NCBI GenBank assembly: GCA_946886425.1
Contig: CAMPIP010000018.1
Location: 1-20,606 of the forward strand
Direction of reading: 5' to 3'
Source: an uncultured Actinomycetes bacterium
GTDB taxonomy: Bacteria > Actinomycetota > Thermoleophilia > Solirubrobacterales > 70-9
DNA length: 20,606 nucleotides
The notes beneath the pieces were generated by a model. It was not told where the DNA came from and searched no databases. It saw nothing but the letters and a program-made list of their open reading frames with translations. Made by a program: the position numbers and the translations under genes. This document shows positions 1-7,771 of the stretch, piece by piece (position 1 is the stretch's first letter; each line of letters opens with the position of its first letter).

Positions 1-84
1 GCGGCCGTCGGCGCCAATATCGACTCCATCCGGCGGGTCGCCGACTACCCGGTCCTCGCCGCCTGCCTGGAGGTCTCCGGGTGA
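1..84 (+). CDS. C-terminal end of an upstream gene (partial; ACT-like tail)
   Basis: An open frame enters from the left edge and ends at TGA (82-84), giving 27 visible residues. The stretch GANIDSIRRVADYPV resembles the segment of SerB-type phosphoserine phosphatase ACT domains that reads roughly GVNIDxIRxVSDYPV. In that family more ACT sequence and a HAD phosphatase domain follow, but here the protein stops about ten residues later. It may therefore be a truncated ACT protein, a different protein with an ACT-like tail, or chance similarity. The stop overlaps the next start (GTGA, 81-84), so the two genes are probably translationally coupled. The reading frame is secure; the family is a guess. 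Confidence 0.5.
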   Translation, partial: AAVGANIDSIRRVADYPVLAACLEVSG

Positions 85-1022
85 GCGTCGCCAACTCCCT
101 GGTCATCCCCGTCTACGGCAGCAGCGGCACGATCGAGCGGCTGGTCGAGGCGGTCCGCGGAATCGAGGCGCAGGTGGAGGGGGGGCTCGAGGTGATCTTC
201 GTCGTCGACGCCAGCCCGGACGATTCGCGAGCGAAGCTGATGGCGGCTCTGCCCGGCGCCGGCCTCGAGGCCCGCGTCGTCGAGCACTCGCGCAACTTCG
301 GCTCCTTCGCCGCGATCCGGACCGGCATGAGCCTCGCCCGCGGCAACCGCATCGCCATGATGGCGGCCGACCTGCAGGAGCCCCCCGAGCTCGTCGTCCG
401 GTTCCTGCGCCGGCTCGCCAGCGGCGAGGTCGACGTGGTGGCGGGCCAGCGGGCCAGCCGCGACGACCGGGGCGACTCCGCCTCGAAGGCCTACTGGAGC
501 CTGTATCGGCGCTTCGTGATGCCGGACATCCCCGCCGGCGGCGTCGACATGTTCGCCTGCACCGGTGCCGTCCGCGACGTCGTCTGCTCGCTGGAGTCGG
601 TCCACACCTCGCTGGTCGCGCAGCTCTTCTGGGTCGGCTTCCGGCGGGAGCTGATCCCCTATGACCGCCTGCCCAGCCCCGGGCCCAGCGGCTGGACCCT
701 GCGGCGTAAGGTCCGTTACCTCTCCGACAGCGTCTTTGCCTTCACCGACCTGCCGGTGCGGGCCCTCTGGTTGATCGGCCTGTCCGGCCTGACGCTGGGC
801 TTCGTCGTCGCCGCCGCGGTCCTGATCGCCCGCGTCTCAGGCGCCATCGACGTCCCGGGGTACACGGCCACGGTTCTCGTCATCGTCTTCTTCGGCAGCC
901 TCAACATGGTCGGTCTGGGAATAATCGGTTCCTATGTATGGCGGGCCTACGAAACCGTGAAGGGCCGTCCCGGGGGGATCGTCCGCGACGTCGTCGAATT
1001 CCGGGAGGAGCGCCATGGCTGA
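81..1022 (+). CDS. GT2 glycosyltransferase, DPM1/GtrB-like, with two C-terminal membrane helices
   Basis: This 313-residue protein probably transfers a sugar from a nucleotide donor to a polyprenyl phosphate or lipid-linked acceptor at the inner face of the membrane. The N-terminal GT-A domain (residues 5 to about 215) has VVDASPDDS (41-49) in place of the usual VDDGS-type motif, AADLQEPPE (95-103) with its conserved Asp, and GPSGWTLRRK (201-210), a hallmark of DPM1/GtrB-type enzymes. Two hydrophobic helices follow (about 229-251 and 262-287). The first Asp of both acidic motifs is replaced (V and A), which I believe also occurs in some family members. The GTG start has GGAGG seven bases upstream and overlaps the previous stop; the 3' end overlaps the next start by 8 bp. 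The family is clear, the sugar unknown. Confidence 0.9.
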   Translation: MSVANSLVIPVYGSSGTIERLVEAVRGIEAQVEGGLEVIFVVDASPDDSRAKLMAALPGAGLEARVVEHSRNFGSFAAIRTGMSLARGNRIAMMAADLQEPPELVVRFLRRLASGEVDVVAGQRASRDDRGDSASKAYWSLYRRFVMPDIPAGGVDMFACTGAVRDVVCSLESVHTSLVAQLFWVGFRRELIPYDRLPSPGPSGWTLRRKVRYLSDSVFAFTDLPVRALWLIGLSGLTLGFVVAAAVLIARVSGAIDVPGYTATVLVIVFFGSLNMVGLGIIGSYVWRAYETVKGRPGGIVRDVVEFREERHG

Positions 1023-1947
1023 AGTCTTCGTGCACGAGAAGGGAATCTGCGAGAGCGCCGAGGTCGGTCCGGGGACTCGGATCTGGGCCTTCGCGCACGT
1101 CCTCGAGGGGGCTCGGGTCGGCGCCGACTGCAACATCTGCGACGGCGTCTTCGTCGAGGGCGGCGCCGTCCTCGGGGACCGGGTCACGGTCAAGTGCGGG
1201 GTTCAGCTCTGGGACGGGGTCGAGCTCGAGGACGACGTATTCGTCGGGCCCAACGCGACCTTCACCAACGACCCGATGCCGCGCAGCCGCCGCTGGCTCG
1301 ACGAGCACCCGCGCACCGTCGTTCGCGCCGGCGCCTCGGTCGGCGCCAACGCGACGATCCTGCCCGGCCTGGAGATCGGGCTCGGGGCGATGGTCGGCGC
1401 CGGCGCCGTCGTCACCCGCTCGGTGCCGCCGCATGCGATCGTCGTCGGCAACCCCGCCCGGATCACCGGCTACACACAGAGCTCCCCCGAGGCGCCCGCG
1501 CCGCCGCCAGCTCCGGTCGGCGAGGCCGGGACATCCACCGTCGGCGTCGCCGGCGTCCACGTCCACCGCTTCGCCGAGTTCGAGGACCTGCGCGGCTCCC
1601 TGGCGGCCGGCGAGCTGCCCAGCGACAGCGTTCCCTTCACCCCGCGGCGCTGGTTCCTCGTCTACGACGTGCCCAGCCGCGAGGTCAGGGGCGAGCACGC
1701 CCACCGCGCCTGCCACCAGTTCCTGATCTGCGTCTCGGGCCGGGTCAGCGTCGCCGTCGACGACGGCGCCAACCGCGCCGAGGTCCTGCTCGACCGACCC
1801 TCGGTGGGCGTCTACGTGCCGCCGCTCATCTGGGCCAGCGAGTACCGCCACGAAGATGACGCGGTCTTGCTCGTCCTCGCCTCGCACCCCTATGACCCCG
1901 AGGACTACATCCGCGAGTACGACGCCTTTCTCGCCGAGGTCCGGTAG
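1015..1947 (+). CDS. WxcM-like bifunctional protein: hexapeptide acyltransferase fused to FdtA/QdtA-type ketoisomerase
   Basis: The 310-residue protein has two parts. Residues 5-155 form a left-handed beta-helix acyltransferase with hexapeptide repeats (for example VGADCNICDGVFVEGG, then GASVGANATILPGLEIG and the ending VVGNPARI), like FdtC/QdtC. After a Pro/Ala-rich linker (158-175), residues 177-310 form a cupin like FdtA/QdtA, with RGEHAHRACHQ (225-235) carrying the histidines expected in the active site. In the known pathway the cupin isomerises dTDP-4-keto-6-deoxyglucose to a 3-keto sugar, a PLP transaminase aminates it, and the acyltransferase acylates the amine. Xanthomonas WxcM is the named precedent for this fusion. 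The transaminase is absent from this window. The ATG has GGGAGGAG (1003-1010) four bases upstream. Which isomer and acyl group are used cannot be read. Confidence 0.9.
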   Translation: MAEVFVHEKGICESAEVGPGTRIWAFAHVLEGARVGADCNICDGVFVEGGAVLGDRVTVKCGVQLWDGVELEDDVFVGPNATFTNDPMPRSRRWLDEHPRTVVRAGASVGANATILPGLEIGLGAMVGAGAVVTRSVPPHAIVVGNPARITGYTQSSPEAPAPPPAPVGEAGTSTVGVAGVHVHRFAEFEDLRGSLAAGELPSDSVPFTPRRWFLVYDVPSREVRGEHAHRACHQFLICVSGRVSVAVDDGANRAEVLLDRPSVGVYVPPLIWASEYRHEDDAVLLVLASHPYDPEDYIREYDAFLAEVR

Positions 1948-1950
1948 GGA

Positions 1951-4614
1951 TCAAGCCGAGCGGGGGACGTGGCCGAACCGCCGCGCCCACGGGATCGGCA
2001 GCGCTATCTCGCCGAGGGCGTCGCAGAGGCTCGGCGTCGCGCGCATGAAGCCCAGCCGCGTCGCGCCTTCGTAGCCGAGCTCCGCGGCGTTCTCGGGATG
2101 CCGGGTCAGCAGCTGGTCGCCGGTCACCGGGTGATAGGCGGCAAACAGGGGGACCATTCCGGGGCCGTCCCACTCGAACAGCCAGCCGTCGGCTGGACGG
2201 GCCGGCTGTGCCGGCTCGGGCGATGGGCGCAGGACGCGCTTCGCGGCAATGACCCCGCGCCGGGCGGCGACCTTTGCCCGCTCCTGCCACGGCGCCAGGT
2301 CACCCCACCGCAGCGGCTCGGCCGTCCAACGCGCCGCCGCCGTCCAACGGGGCCCCCGGTTGGCCGGTCGATGGCTGTCGGTGACGAGCCGGCCGTCGAC
2401 CACCCATGCGGGAATCGAGCCGCCGAGCCCGCTGGCTGAGACGCTGCCCAGCTCGCCGACGAGCTCCCCGGCCGGGAGGGAGCCGATCGCGCAGCGGTGG
2501 CGACGGGCGGCCGCGTCGACCGCCGTCGTCAAGCCCACCAACCCGGTGTCGCGTTCAGCGCTCGGCGTCTCGCGCGGGCGGAGCGGCTGAGGGTCCAGGA
2601 AGCCGAGGTGCTCGCCGACGTCGACTTCGGGCAGCAGCGGGTCCTCCGGCAGGCTGATCGGCAGCACCTCGCCGCTTGCCCGAATCGTCGCGAGGGCGAC
2701 CGAGTCGAGCCCCGGCAGGGGCGCCGCCTCCAGGTAGCCGAGCCCGTCCGCGCCGGCAATCTCCCCGTCCTCCTCGGGCTCCCGTACCCGGTATGAGCCG
2801 GAGCCGGAGACGAGCTCCACCGTGCCCCTGTAGGGGGCGTCGCGCAGGGCCCCCAGCACGTGCTCGCGGCGGTAGCCGGGGGGCGGCTCCGCGCTGGTCA
2901 CGACCCGGTCGCCGCCGGGGTGCCGGTAGCGGACCAGGAGCCGCGAGCGTGGCGGCGTCCAGACGTCTCGGGGCGGCGGGTCGACCGGGTCCGCCGGCGG
3001 GTCATCCGCGAGCAGCTTCCAGCCCTCGGGCGAGCCCAGTCCTTCGGCGGCCGCTCCACCGGGATTGGCGAGGTGACGCCACTCGAGGCGAGCGCCCGCC
3101 GCCGAGAACAGCCAGGCGAGCGACGCCACCGCCGACCACGGGTTGACGCGCAGCCCGCTCGGCAGGCGCCGCTCGAACGAGCGGCGCCAGATCACGGTGT
3201 GGGGAACGGGTTTCGCGGGACCGTCGTCACGGGGCAGCGCTCGGAAGGAGAAGCGGGCCTCGTCCCTGGCGTCGGTCAGAGCGATCGCGTCGAGCGTTTC
3301 GTCGGCCGCGAAGCGGCGCAGCACCTTGGCGGCCAGCGCCGGGTCGGCGTCGTGCAGCGCGGCCGGGCTGCCGGTGGTGAGGCCGACGATCGGAGTCCCG
3401 GTGGCCGCCAGCCGGCCGCGGAGCTCCTCGAGGTCGCCGCCTCCGACGCCGACTATCGGCAGCTCGGCGTCGGAGGAGGGAAGACCCGGTGCCTCGCCGT
3501 CCAGCCCGCGCGCGGCAACCAGCTCTGCGTAGAGCGCACCGTGTTCGGCGGCCATCTGCTGGACGGAGAGCTGGCGCTTTGCCCGGGTACGCATCGCGCC
3601 GCCCCGCGCCGCCAGGTGCTCGCGGTCGCGCGCCAGCCGCGCCAGGGACTCGACGTAGCCGGGGACGGAATCGCGAGGCAGGATCACTCCCTCCTCCTCG
3701 CTGCCCAGCAGGCCGCTGATCGCCGGCAGCCCCGCCGTGACGATCGGCAGGCCCATCGACATCGCCTCGAAGATCACCACCGGGATTCCCTCGAAAGTGC
3801 TGGTCAGCAGCAGCACGTCGCAGGCCGCGTACCAGTCGCGGAGGCCGGCGCTCGGCCCGTGCAGGACCACCCGGTCGCCGAGCTCCAGCTCCTCGACCCG
3901 CGCTTCGATCTCCTCCTCCATGTCGCCCTCGCCGACCACGTGGATCTGAAACTCGACCTCCTCGTCGCGCAGCGCCCGAGCGACCTCGACCATCAGCAGC
4001 GGGTCCTTCTGGGCGACGAGGCGGGCGGCGAAGAGGATCTGGAGCTTGCTCGGGTCGAGTCGGCGGGCGGGCATGGCCCTGTCCGGGTCGAACTCGCCGT
4101 CCGCGTCGACGCCCGTGTAGATCACGCGGACCTTGTCCTCCGGCACTCCGTACTCGCGGACGGCGTCCGCCACCGGCTCGTTCGAGAGCGAGAAGCAGTC
4201 GACCAGGTCAGCCGAACGGGTGGTGACGTAGCGGACGTAGCCAGACCGGTCGGCCTCCTCGGCGTGCATCTGCACGACCACCGCCGGCGCCTCCGGCAGC
4301 GCCGCCAGCTCCGGCAGCAGGTCGAACCCGAGCTTCGAGTTCATCAGGTGGATCGCCGCGATTCCGCGCGAGGCGACGAACTCGAGGATGAACGCAGGCA
4401 TCTCGTTGGCCGGCATCAGGTCGGGCAGTACCCAGATCTCCTCCGCGTAGGGCTCGATCTGGTCGAGCAGCGGGTTCGGCGACGGCTGGGTGGCGATCAG
4501 CGACGGCGCGAAGCGGTCCCGGTCGATCCAGCGAAACCAGTCGATCGTGTTCTTGTCGCTGCCCCCGTAGCCGACCCACGGAGCGAGGTAGAGAACTGGC
4601 AGCCGCCCGCTCAA
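1951..4614 (-). CDS. GT4 glycosyltransferase with long C-terminal extension (degenerate GT-A-like plus beta-repeat module)
   Basis: The protein is 887 residues if it starts at TTG 4614, which overlaps the previous stop as TTGA. A GTG at 4644 would add ten residues. I prefer 4614 because the paralogue at 8828-11851 begins at almost the same point before its first beta strand. Residues 4-370 are a GT-B retaining glycosyltransferase: the acceptor half has GYGGSDKNT (15-23), and the donor half has ARLVAQKD (197-204) and FEGIPVVIFEAM (274-285) with the paired glutamates. Residues about 385-520 look like a degenerate GT-A domain without a DxD. Residues about 551-860 are a beta-rich region with GLGYLE, LGFLDP and a last repeat containing YHPVTGDQLLT. 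There is no signal peptide or membrane helix, so it is probably cytosolic. It converges on the preceding gene with a 3-bp gap. Confidence 0.88.
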   Translation of the reverse strand: MSGRLPVLYLAPWVGYGGSDKNTIDWFRWIDRDRFAPSLIATQPSPNPLLDQIEPYAEEIWVLPDLMPANEMPAFILEFVASRGIAAIHLMNSKLGFDLLPELAALPEAPAVVVQMHAEEADRSGYVRYVTTRSADLVDCFSLSNEPVADAVREYGVPEDKVRVIYTGVDADGEFDPDRAMPARRLDPSKLQILFAARLVAQKDPLLMVEVARALRDEEVEFQIHVVGEGDMEEEIEARVEELELGDRVVLHGPSAGLRDWYAACDVLLLTSTFEGIPVVIFEAMSMGLPIVTAGLPAISGLLGSEEEGVILPRDSVPGYVESLARLARDREHLAARGGAMRTRAKRQLSVQQMAAEHGALYAELVAARGLDGEAPGLPSSDAELPIVGVGGGDLEELRGRLAATGTPIVGLTTGSPAALHDADPALAAKVLRRFAADETLDAIALTDARDEARFSFRALPRDDGPAKPVPHTVIWRRSFERRLPSGLRVNPWSAVASLAWLFSAAGARLEWRHLANPGGAAAEGLGSPEGWKLLADDPPADPVDPPPRDVWTPPRSRLLVRYRHPGGDRVVTSAEPPPGYRREHVLGALRDAPYRGTVELVSGSGSYRVREPEEDGEIAGADGLGYLEAAPLPGLDSVALATIRASGEVLPISLPEDPLLPEVDVGEHLGFLDPQPLRPRETPSAERDTGLVGLTTAVDAAARRHRCAIGSLPAGELVGELGSVSASGLGGSIPAWVVDGRLVTDSHRPANRGPRWTAAARWTAEPLRWGDLAPWQERAKVAARRGVIAAKRVLRPSPEPAQPARPADGWLFEWDGPGMVPLFAAYHPVTGDQLLTRHPENAAELGYEGATRLGFMRATPSLCDALGEIALPIPWARRFGHVPRSA

Positions 4615-5549
4615 GGTGTCCCCGCGACCGCTCCGGCGAGCCACCGGTGGGTGCGGCGGATCCCCTCGTCGAGCGGGGTGATCTCGAGCTCGACCAGCTG
4701 GTGCAGCAGGGTCGTGTCGAGGACGATCTGGTGCACTTCGAAGCCCCGCTCCCCGCGCCGGACGATCCTCGCCTCCCGCCCGACCTCGCTCTCGGCCATC
4801 CGCAGCACCTCGATCAGCGAGGTCCCGGTGCCCTCGCCGACGTTGACCACGGGCGCCTCCTCGTCGCTGTCGAGCAGCGCGATCATCGCTCGCGCGGCGT
4901 CGCCGGCATAGATGTAGTCACGGATCGTCGCCCCGTCTCCGTAGAGCTCGATCTCCGCGCCTCGCTCGATCCGGCTGAGGAAGGTGGCGATCACGCCCTG
5001 GCCGCGGTCCGGCTGCTGGTACTCGCCGTAGACAGTCGAGTAGCGGAGGATCCGCGATCGCAACCCGTGCTCGGACCGCTCGCGTTCGACCTCCCCCTCG
5101 CAGGCGAGGTGGACCGTGCCGTAGGCGGAGATGGGGACCGCCGGATCGCTCTCGCGCGCCGGCAGGCGGGCCGGGTTGCCGTAGACGGTGCCGCCGGAGG
5201 AGATGTAGGCGAAGCGCGTGCCGGGTCGGTCGCGCAGCGCCCGGAGCACGGTGCGCAGCGGGCCGAGGGTCAGCTCGCGCTCCCGCTCGGGATCACGCTC
5301 CGCGGCGGCGGGGAGCAGCCCCCCCGCGCAATAGGCGACCCGCTCGACGTCCCGTAGCGCGGCGCTCACGGTGGCCGGGTCGGTGGCGTCGCCGAGATGT
5401 AGGTGGCCCTCTCCGACCGCCGCGAGGATCTCCGCCGCGGCGGGGCGGGAGCGGGTGAGCACCGTCGCCGGCGTTCCCTGCTCGGCCAGCGCTCTGACCA
5501 CGTGGGAGCCGATGAAGCCGCAGCCGACGACGAGCGTCCGACCCGCCAT
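4611..5549 (-). CDS. NAD-dependent epimerase/dehydratase (extended SDR) with YxxxH instead of YxxxK
   Basis: This 312-residue extended short-chain dehydrogenase/reductase probably modifies a nucleotide-sugar (epimerisation, dehydration or reduction). Seen directly: the NAD(P)-binding motif VGCGFIGSH (8-16), YISSGGTVYG (115-124) supplying the catalytic Ser region, RDYIYAGDAARAM (210-222), and VVNVGEGTGTS (234-244), the order expected for UDP-glucose/galactose-type epimerases. The oddity is the catalytic motif: Y143 is followed by G-T-V-H, so the normal Lys is His147 (codon CAC on the coding strand, 5109-5111). Activity may be altered or lost. I chose ATG 5549, two bases after the permease stop; the frame stays open far upstream, but that part is antisense-like noise inside the permease. 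Substrate unknown. Confidence 0.88.
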   Translation of the reverse strand: MAGRTLVVGCGFIGSHVVRALAEQGTPATVLTRSRPAAAEILAAVGEGHLHLGDATDPATVSAALRDVERVAYCAGGLLPAAAERDPERERELTLGPLRTVLRALRDRPGTRFAYISSGGTVYGNPARLPARESDPAVPISAYGTVHLACEGEVERERSEHGLRSRILRYSTVYGEYQQPDRGQGVIATFLSRIERGAEIELYGDGATIRDYIYAGDAARAMIALLDSDEEAPVVNVGEGTGTSLIEVLRMAESEVGREARIVRRGERGFEVHQIVLDTTLLHQLVELEITPLDEGIRRTHRWLAGAVAGTP

Positions 5550-5551
5550 CG

Positions 5552-6409
5552 CTAGAGGTCCTCGGCGATCCGCGGTGCCTCGCGGTTGAAGATCCAGACC
5601 CCGAACAGACAGACGAGGACGAAGATCGACAACGCCGGCAGCAGCCCCAGCCAGCCGCCGGCGGCATCGAGCGCGGTCGGAGCATTCGGTTCGGCGAGAA
5701 CCCAGACGCGGACCTGCTCGAGGATGACCGCCAGGGGGTTGACGATCATCAGTTGTTCGAAGGTCGAGCTTTCTTTGAAGTCGATGGGGTAGAGGATCGG
5801 GGTCGCGTAGAAGAGCACCTGCACGACGACGCTCCAGATGATCGCGACGTCGCGGAAACGCACGTAGAGCACGGAGAGGGCCATGCTGACCGCCGCGGTG
5901 AGGACGAACAGGGCGGCGATCGCGAGTGGGAACAGCAGCCAGGTCCAGGTGGGGTATACGCCGAAGGCGAACAGCAGGATGATGACGATCACCATGTTGA
6001 GCGCGAAGTTGAAGAGCCCGGTGAACACGGTTGAGATCGGGATTACCAGCCGCGGGAACTGGGTCTTCCGCACCACCCCCTCCTGGGCGACGACCGAGGT
6101 GACGGAGTTGGTCGTCGATTCCTGGAAGAAGGTGTAGACGACGATCCCGAGCAGCAGCATCACCGCGTAGTGTTCGACGTGTTCGCTGCCGACTTTGAAC
6201 ACCTGCGTGAAGACGAAGAGCAGGACCGCGAACAGCAGCAGCGGGCGGACCAGCGACCACAGGTAGCCAAGCGCCGTCCCGAAGTAGACCCGCTTGAACT
6301 CGGTGACCGAAGTCAGCCAGAGCAGGTCGAAGAATCGACGGCTGCCGCCGCCGAGCGCGGAGGGCCCCCGCACGTCCTGCAGCTCGGTCCTGGTCGCCGT
6401 GTCGCTCAC
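5552..6409 (-). CDS. wzm: ABC-2 type polysaccharide export permease (Wzm/TagG-like)
   Basis: This 285-residue membrane protein is the channel half of an ABC exporter that moves a completed lipid-linked glycan across the cytoplasmic membrane. About six hydrophobic segments are visible (roughly 46-70, 79-95, 122-150, 154-180, 190-207, 252-274). FGTALGYLWSLVRPLLLF (43-60) and the RFRDVAIIWSVVVQVLFYATPILYP region (185-209, key residues RD and TPILYP) are typical of the O-antigen/teichoic-acid export family. The GTG start overlaps the ATPase stop (GTGA, 6406-6409), the usual arrangement for two subunits of one transporter. The family's usual length is about 260-290 residues, so it looks complete. 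The symbol is by family analogy; the cargo is not shown by the sequence. Confidence 0.92.
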   Translation of the reverse strand: MSDTATRTELQDVRGPSALGGGSRRFFDLLWLTSVTEFKRVYFGTALGYLWSLVRPLLLFAVLLFVFTQVFKVGSEHVEHYAVMLLLGIVVYTFFQESTTNSVTSVVAQEGVVRKTQFPRLVIPISTVFTGLFNFALNMVIVIILLFAFGVYPTWTWLLFPLAIAALFVLTAAVSMALSVLYVRFRDVAIIWSVVVQVLFYATPILYPIDFKESSTFEQLMIVNPLAVILEQVRVWVLAEPNAPTALDAAGGWLGLLPALSIFVLVCLFGVWIFNREAPRIAEDL

Positions 6410-7677
6410 TCGCCTGGGCCGTCGACGATCGCCGTCTCGGTCTCGTGCTTGAGCACGACGATGCCGCGGTCTTTGGGACCGCCGTAGACCACGAAGTTCA
6501 TCGCGTTGGGCACGTACAGCGCGATCCCGCCTTCGAAGCTGCGGTTGATTCCGAAGTTCACGTAGTAATGGCCGGTGGCGAACGGGTTTTCGAGCGTGGA
6601 TTCGATCAACATCCGCTGGCCGGCCCGAACCGGCCGATCCCTGGTTTCGTTACCGATCCCGGCGGCCAGCTCGGCAACCCCGACGCCGTCGGCGTTGATG
6701 ACGATCATCCCGATGTGGAGCCCGTCTGAATCCTGCTTCGCTTCGAGCTCGATCCGCAGCCGGATCGGCTCGCCCTGCTCGATCGCGGCGACCGGCTCGC
6801 CGGCCGCGTTCTCGACCCGGGCATCGATCAGCCGCACCTCGGCGCTTTCGTCCCGGTCGTGCTCGGTGCCGCCCGCCACGTCGCGCTCGAAGTTGAGCTG
6901 CAGGTAGCGGCGGCCGACCTCGGCCGGGTCGCCGATGTGCTCGATCTGACCTTCGCTGATCAGCATCGCGCGGTGGCAGTATTCCTCGACGGTCGCCATC
7001 TCGTGGGTGACGAGGACGATCGTCTTGCCGGCCGCTTTCATCTCGCGAAAGGCGTCGGCGCACTTCTGCTGGAAGGCCGCGTCGCCGACCGCCAGAACCT
7101 CGTCGATCAGCAGGATGTCGGCGTCGACCTCGAGCATCTGCGAGAAGGCGAGCCGGACCAGCATGCCCGACGAGTAGTTCTTGAGCTTCAGGTCGACGAA
7201 TTCCTCGAGTTCGGCGAAGGCGATCACCGCGTCGAGGCGATCGCGGGTTTCCTGCGGCGTCAGGCCCATCATCACGCCGTTGAGGACGACGTTTTCTCGC
7301 GCGGTCAGCTCGACGTTGAAGCCGACGCCGAGCTCGATGAAGGGGGCGAGCCTGCCGGCCATCTGGATCCGGCCCGAGTCGGACCGGTAGATGCTGGCGA
7401 GCAGCTTCAACAGCGTGCTCTTCCCGGAGCCGTTGCGGCCGACGATGCCGAAGAACTCGCCCTGACGGACGTCGAAGGAGATCCCGTCGAGGGCGCGCAG
7501 CTCGCGGTACTCGCGGGCCGCGAACGGATGGACCGCGCGCTCCTTCAGCGAGTCGACCCGGTGGGTGGGGATCCGGAACGACTTGTAGAGGTCCTCGACC
7601 CTGATCGCGGGTGGCGCCAGGAGGGGCGAGGTCGCGGCAGGGCTCGTCGTTGCGATTGGATCTTCGGCAGGAGACAT
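6406..7677 (-). CDS. wzt: ABC polysaccharide export ATPase with C-terminal cargo-binding domain (Wzt-like)
   Basis: The 423-residue ATPase powers glycan export with the adjacent permease. After a short Pro/Ala/Thr-rich leader (1-24) the nucleotide-binding domain shows Walker A GRNGSGKST (80-88), the signature NYSSGM (167-172), Walker B ILLIDE (188-193) and the H-loop His in VTHEM (225). NYSSGM in place of LSGGQ is characteristic of the Wzt/TagH branch. Residues about 280-412 form an extra beta-rich domain ending in VPNAMNFVVYGG, matching the Wzt C-terminal domain. In E. coli O8/O9a-type systems that domain recognises the capped end of the exported chain. Its presence suggests a cargo with a recognisable terminal group. 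The ATG lies 19 bases after a TAGGGT hexamer. Confidence 0.93.
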   Translation of the reverse strand: MSPAEDPIATTSPAATSPLLAPPAIRVEDLYKSFRIPTHRVDSLKERAVHPFAAREYRELRALDGISFDVRQGEFFGIVGRNGSGKSTLLKLLASIYRSDSGRIQMAGRLAPFIELGVGFNVELTARENVVLNGVMMGLTPQETRDRLDAVIAFAELEEFVDLKLKNYSSGMLVRLAFSQMLEVDADILLIDEVLAVGDAAFQQKCADAFREMKAAGKTIVLVTHEMATVEEYCHRAMLISEGQIEHIGDPAEVGRRYLQLNFERDVAGGTEHDRDESAEVRLIDARVENAAGEPVAAIEQGEPIRLRIELEAKQDSDGLHIGMIVINADGVGVAELAAGIGNETRDRPVRAGQRMLIESTLENPFATGHYYVNFGINRSFEGGIALYVPNAMNFVVYGGPKDRGIVVLKHETETAIVDGPGE

Positions 7678-7696
7678 CGTGGCGGCGGGGCGGCTT

Positions 7697-7702
7697 ACCC
7701 TA
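7697..7702 (-). promoter_or_regulatory. Candidate -10 hexamer for the exporter operon
   Basis: TAGGGT on the minus strand, ending 19 bases before the Wzt-like ATG, inside a 94-bp gap (7678-7771) that otherwise holds only short GC-rich inverted repeats such as GCCGCTGCGGC. The -35 is not convincing. It would allow wzt-wzm-epimerase-GT4 to be transcribed independently of the two genes upstream. Confidence 0.35.
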
Positions 7703-7771
7703 GTCGGAGCCGCAGCGGCCTGAAGGTTATCCGTGTCGCGCGGTGGCGCGTGAGCTCAGAGCGCGCGATCG

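Noticed and set aside
901..1887. Open frame of 328 codons on the - strand opposite the WxcM-like gene.
   Set aside because: Antisense shadow; the + strand frame has hexapeptide repeats and the cupin HAHR motif.
2860..4911. Open frame of 683 codons on the + strand opposite the GT4 and epimerase genes.
   Set aside because: Spans two genes with clear motifs on the other strand; low-complexity translation without a domain.
5550..6260. N-terminal extension of the SDR frame across the permease gene.
   Set aside because: The extension has no SDR sequence and overlaps the permease; ATG 5549 gives the normal family start right before the GCGFIG motif.
7678..7771. Possible intrinsic terminator between the coiled-coil GT2 and the exporter ATPase.
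   Set aside because: Only short GC-rich inverted repeats are present, with no T-run after them, so no terminator is called.
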